Part shown: in pieces, positions 61,428 through 64,000 of the stretch
How positions within the stretch are numbered: position 1 is the stretch's first letter
Layout of the letters: every line of letters starts with the position of its first letter
DNA from: Roseovarius mucosus
GTDB lineage: Bacteria > Pseudomonadota > Alphaproteobacteria > Rhodobacterales > Rhodobacteraceae
Assembly: GCF_002080415.1 (NCBI RefSeq)
Contig: NZ_CP020474.1
Span: 682,001 to 746,000, forward strand
Direction: 5' to 3'
DNA: 64,000 nucleotides
The notes under the pieces: generated by a model
What the model was told of the DNA's origin: nothing
Seen by the model: the letters and a program-made list of their open reading frames with translations, nothing else
Databases searched by the model: none
Translations under genes and position numbers: made by a program

Positions 61428-61763
61428 CTTGCCAAAGCGCAGGCGCCCGTAAATCTCCAATTGCGCGCCGCTCTGCCGCACCGTCGTATAATCCGGAAAG
61501 CCAAAGACCCGCGAGCGCGTGACATAGGTGATCATGCCCTGCGCCACATCCCCCGCCAACACTTGGGTGCGCGGCGTGGCGCGGATGATTGCATCAAGCG
61601 CCGCCAAATCGCCGCTGACCACCCGCACGGCCCCGCCGTCCAGATCACCGGGGGAAACGCTCTGCGGCATCCCGTGCCAGTGCTTTGGATCGGTCGGCGC
61701 AAGCCGCACATAGGCCGCGCCCGCGACCAGCGCCAAAAGCACCAGACCAAAGACGAGCTTCAT
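61359..61763 (-). CDS. DUF1499 domain-containing protein
   Basis: The 134-residue protein starts with a hydrophobic signal or anchor (VFGLVLLALVAGAAYV). The conserved DUF1499 core includes ITYVTRSRVFGFPDYTTV and [21 protein letters not shown]. Function unknown. It is the last gene of a run beginning with the coiled-coil protein and zapA, 20 bp after zapA. Confidence 0.88.
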   Translation of the reverse strand: MKLVFGLVLLALVAGAAYVRLAPTDPKHWHGMPQSVSPGDLDGGAVRVVSGDLAALDAIIRATPRTQVLAGDVAQGMITYVTRSRVFGFPDYTTVRQSGAQLEIYGRLRFGKSDLGVNAARIDGWLQRLGQAGG

Positions 61764-61782
61764 CGCACCCCCTCAGCCAGCC

Positions 61783-62178
61783 TCACCCGGCCCGCGCCCC
61801 ATCCACGGTCTCGGCCAGTGCCTCGGCCCGCGCGGCGATCTCGGCCAAAGTCTCGACCACCTCATTGGGCACCACCGGCACCTCGATCCGCTGCGCCTCG
61901 GGCGCGGGCGCCGTGCGCATCTGGTCCAGCTCCGCCTCTTTCTCCGCCAACCGGTCCTCGGCCTCGCGCAGCTTGTCCTGCAAACCTGCGGTCTTGTCGG
62001 CCAGCATCAGACCCGCCATGAGCAACATACGCGGCTCAGGAATACGCCCGATCTGCGCCGCCAACACGGCGGCCTCCTCATCCAGCATCTTGGCTGCGGC
62101 ATAGAGGTAATGCTCCTCGCCCGCCTGACAGGCCACCTCGAAATTGCGGCCCCCGATCTCGATTTGCACCTCAGGCAT
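61783..62178 (-). CDS. zapA: cell division protein ZapA
   Basis: The 131-residue protein begins VQIEIGGRNFEVACQAGEEHYL, followed by a helix (AAKMLDEEAAVLAAQIG) and RMLLMAGLMLADKT, and a long coiled coil (LREAEDRLAEKEAELDQM), all typical of ZapA, which bundles FtsZ filaments. Its ATG overlaps the upstream gene's stop by 8 bp, so the two are coupled. Confidence 0.93.
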   Translation of the reverse strand: MPEVQIEIGGRNFEVACQAGEEHYLYAAAKMLDEEAAVLAAQIGRIPEPRMLLMAGLMLADKTAGLQDKLREAEDRLAEKEAELDQMRTAPAPEAQRIEVPVVPNEVVETLAEIAARAEALAETVDGARAG

Positions 62179-62686
62179 CCGATGTCTCCGTTTTCTCGTT
62201 CTGCGCCGCCGCCGGTTCCGCCTCGGCTATCACCTGCCCCAAGGCCGCCAGCACCGCCTCAACCTCGCCCCGATCCGCACCCCGCGCGGCGCGCAGCCCC
62301 TCCAACTCGGCCATCATCGCCTTGTTGATCAGATGCGGCTCAGACACGCCCGCCACCTGCGCCTCGCGCAGCGTCTGATTGTTGTCGCGCAGCTGTTGAT
62401 TGGCCTTGCGCAGCGCTTGCAGATCCGCATCAAGCTTGCGCAGGCTCTCAGACCGCGCGCCTTCCGCCGCCTCTAGCTTGGCATGCAGCACCTTGATGCG
62501 CTCTTGCAACTGCGCATTGGCCAGTTGCTCCTCGCCAAGCTGCTCGCGCAACCGGGCCAGCTCTTCAGGATCTGCTCCCGCGTCCGGCGCGGCACTTGGC
62601 GCAGCCACGGGCCGCCCCTCCAGCCCCTGCGCGATGCGGTCCAGCGCCGCCGTGATCCGTGCCTGTAACTCGTTTATCTGGCTCAT
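62171..62686 (-). CDS. coiled-coil protein upstream of zapA
   Basis: The protein has 171 residues from the ATG at 62686. It is mostly heptad coiled coil (LARLREQLGEEQLANAQLQERIKVL and following, about 45-125), with no signal peptide. Such proteins lie next to zapA in many alphaproteobacteria and could assist division, but I know no assigned function. Confidence 0.75.
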   Translation of the reverse strand: MSQINELQARITAALDRIAQGLEGRPVAAPSAAPDAGADPEELARLREQLGEEQLANAQLQERIKVLHAKLEAAEGARSESLRKLDADLQALRKANQQLRDNNQTLREAQVAGVSEPHLINKAMMAELEGLRAARGADRGEVEAVLAALGQVIAEAEPAAAQNEKTETSDA

Positions 62687-62900
62687 CCTCGAGGGTCCTC
62701 GCTTGCTTGCCCGCGTGCCCCACGAATCGCACACCGGGCGGGTTTTGATCAAGTCTAATGAAAGGATCGGCGAAATGCGCCCCCAAACCCGCTCAATGCA
62801 CCGCTTGCACCGCCTCGTGCTTGAACTTCTGGACCGGGCTGGTATTCAACGCCCAGATAGACCCGTCAGACACCGCCCCATTCAAAGGATGCACGCCCCG

Positions 62901-64000
62901 TGGACATCGCCGCCCTCCGCTCCGCCAACCCCGATCATTGGAAAAAGGCCACCGCCATCCGCGCGCTGACCCTCGACGCCGTTGCCGCCGCCAATTCCGG
63001 CCATTCCGGCATGCCGATGGGCATGGCCGATGTCGCAACCGTGCTCTATGAAAAGCACCTGAAATTCGACCCCACCAATCCCAATTGGCCCGACCGCGAC
63101 CGCTTTATCCTCTCGGCGGGGCATGGCTCGATGTTGCTCTATTCCCTGCTGCATCTGACCGGCTATGCCGATATGACGCTCGACGAAATCCGCAATTTCC
63201 GCCAATGGGGGGCAAAAACCGCAGGCCATCCCGAATATGGCCACGCCACCGGCATCGAGACCACGACCGGCCCGCTCGGTCAGGGCATTTCCAACGCCGT
63301 GGGCTTTGCCATGGCCGAAGAAATGCTGCGCGCCCGCTTTGGCGCGAAGCTGATGGATCACTATACCTATGTCATCGCCGGTGACGGCTGCCTCATGGAG
63401 GGTGTCAGCCAAGAGGCCATCGGCCTTGCCGGTCGGCACCAACTGTCGCGCCTCATCGTGCTGTGGGACAACAACAACATCACCATCGACGGCACCGTCG
63501 ATCTTGCCGACCGCACTGATCAGGTCGCGCGTTTCCGCGCCTCCGGCTGGCATGTGCTGGAAATCGACGGGCATGACCCGGCGGCGATTGACGCAGCCTT
63601 GACCGAGGCCAAGACCACCGCAGAGCCTACGATGATCGCCTGCAAAACCCATATCGCCCTTGGTCACGCCGCGCAGGACACCTCCAAGGGTCATGGCGCG
63701 CTGACCAACCCAGACCAGCTTGCCGCCGCCAAAGAGGCCTATGGCTGGCCCTATGGCCCCTTTGAGATCCCCTCTGATGTCAAATCCGCATGGGAGGCCA
63801 TCGGCCACCGTGGGGCCACCACCTATGCCGCATGGGCCAAGCGTCTGGCAGACACCTCGCCCGCGCGTCAGGCCGAGATTGCGCGCATCTTCAACCGCGA
63901 CATGCCGGTGAAACTGGGCGCGCGCATCCGCGCCCTGAAAAAACAGATCAGCGCCGAGGCCCCCAAAGTGGCCACCCGTCAAAGCTCTGAAATGGTGCTC
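62901..64000 (+). CDS. tkt: transketolase (5' part; gene continues beyond window)
   Basis: Starts with GTG at 62901 after an AAAGGA SD. The 366 residues present carry the thiamine-diphosphate site [31 protein letters not shown] and [12 protein letters not shown], diagnostic of transketolase. It transfers two-carbon units in the pentose phosphate and Calvin pathways. The pyrimidine and C-terminal domains lie off the right edge. Confidence 0.96.

Noticed and set aside
62687..62900. 6S RNA next to zapA
   Set aside because: Such RNAs lie near zapA in several bacteria, but I see no long rod-like structure with a central bubble in this 214-bp gap, so I do not call it.

Overview
The window is high-GC, densely packed bacterial DNA with no rRNA, tRNA, CRISPR array or insertion sequence that I could recognise. 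Gene content and order point to an alphaproteobacterium of the Rhodobacterales (Roseobacter-type). Supporting signs are purL-bolA-grxD, ihfB-lapA-trpF with trpB close by, prfA-prmC-DUF4167, a usg homologue beside gyrA, DUF6614, and a Calvin/glycolysis set (pgk, class I fba, tkt). The genus cannot be fixed from the sequence alone. Nearly everything looks like resident chromosome. The start calls were moved downstream of the longest possible frame wherever a Shine-Dalgarno sequence or family alignment supported it.

Layout. 1-1033: truncated MHYT-LytTR membrane regulator. 1147-9543: accessory catabolic block. A tight minus-strand operon (MttB-family methyltransferase, DgcA/N-methylproline-demethylase-type flavoprotein, ProC-like reductase, second Old Yellow Enzyme-type flavoprotein) is divergent from a TetR regulator, followed by an orphan periplasmic binding protein. 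A palindrome sits between the -35 and -10 of a likely mttB promoter. 9657-13445: cobA-cobB, an MFS transporter and a small membrane protein. 13458-17686: a 3-hydroxyisobutyrate dehydrogenase-family enzyme, a penicillin-acylase-type Ntn hydrolase, and a secreted protein with a strong terminator. 17791-24901: purL, bolA, a small membrane protein, grxD, speB with an M20 amidohydrolase, mazG, DUF2237 and an AhpD-like protein. 24913-28645: the ihfB-lapA-trpF-GNAT-methyltransferase-trpB run. 28965-35348: nucleoside hydrolase, GNAT, selO, rhlE, DUF4336 and two cyclophilins.

35475-48710: pgk, fba, mfd, a membrane protein, hemB, a SYLF lipoprotein, an SLC13 permease, usg and gyrA. 48847-54686: a DoxX-like protein, DUF6614, and a small polysaccharide module (Wza-like export protein, epimerase, PglC-like sugar transferase, CapD/PglF-like dehydratase). 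54690-64000: M32 carboxypeptidase, ctaA, trmJ, DUF4167, prmC, prfA, a small secreted Cys protein, DUF1499, zapA, a coiled-coil protein and the 5' part of tkt.

The best candidate for something undescribed is the 1147-9543 block. It could demethylate a quaternary amine stepwise, for example proline betaine to N-methylproline to proline, with a pyrrolysine-free MttB homologue acting first. It lies beside two B12 biosynthesis genes but no corrinoid protein is encoded in the window. Substrate and pathway are inference; the operon structure and family assignments are read from the sequence.
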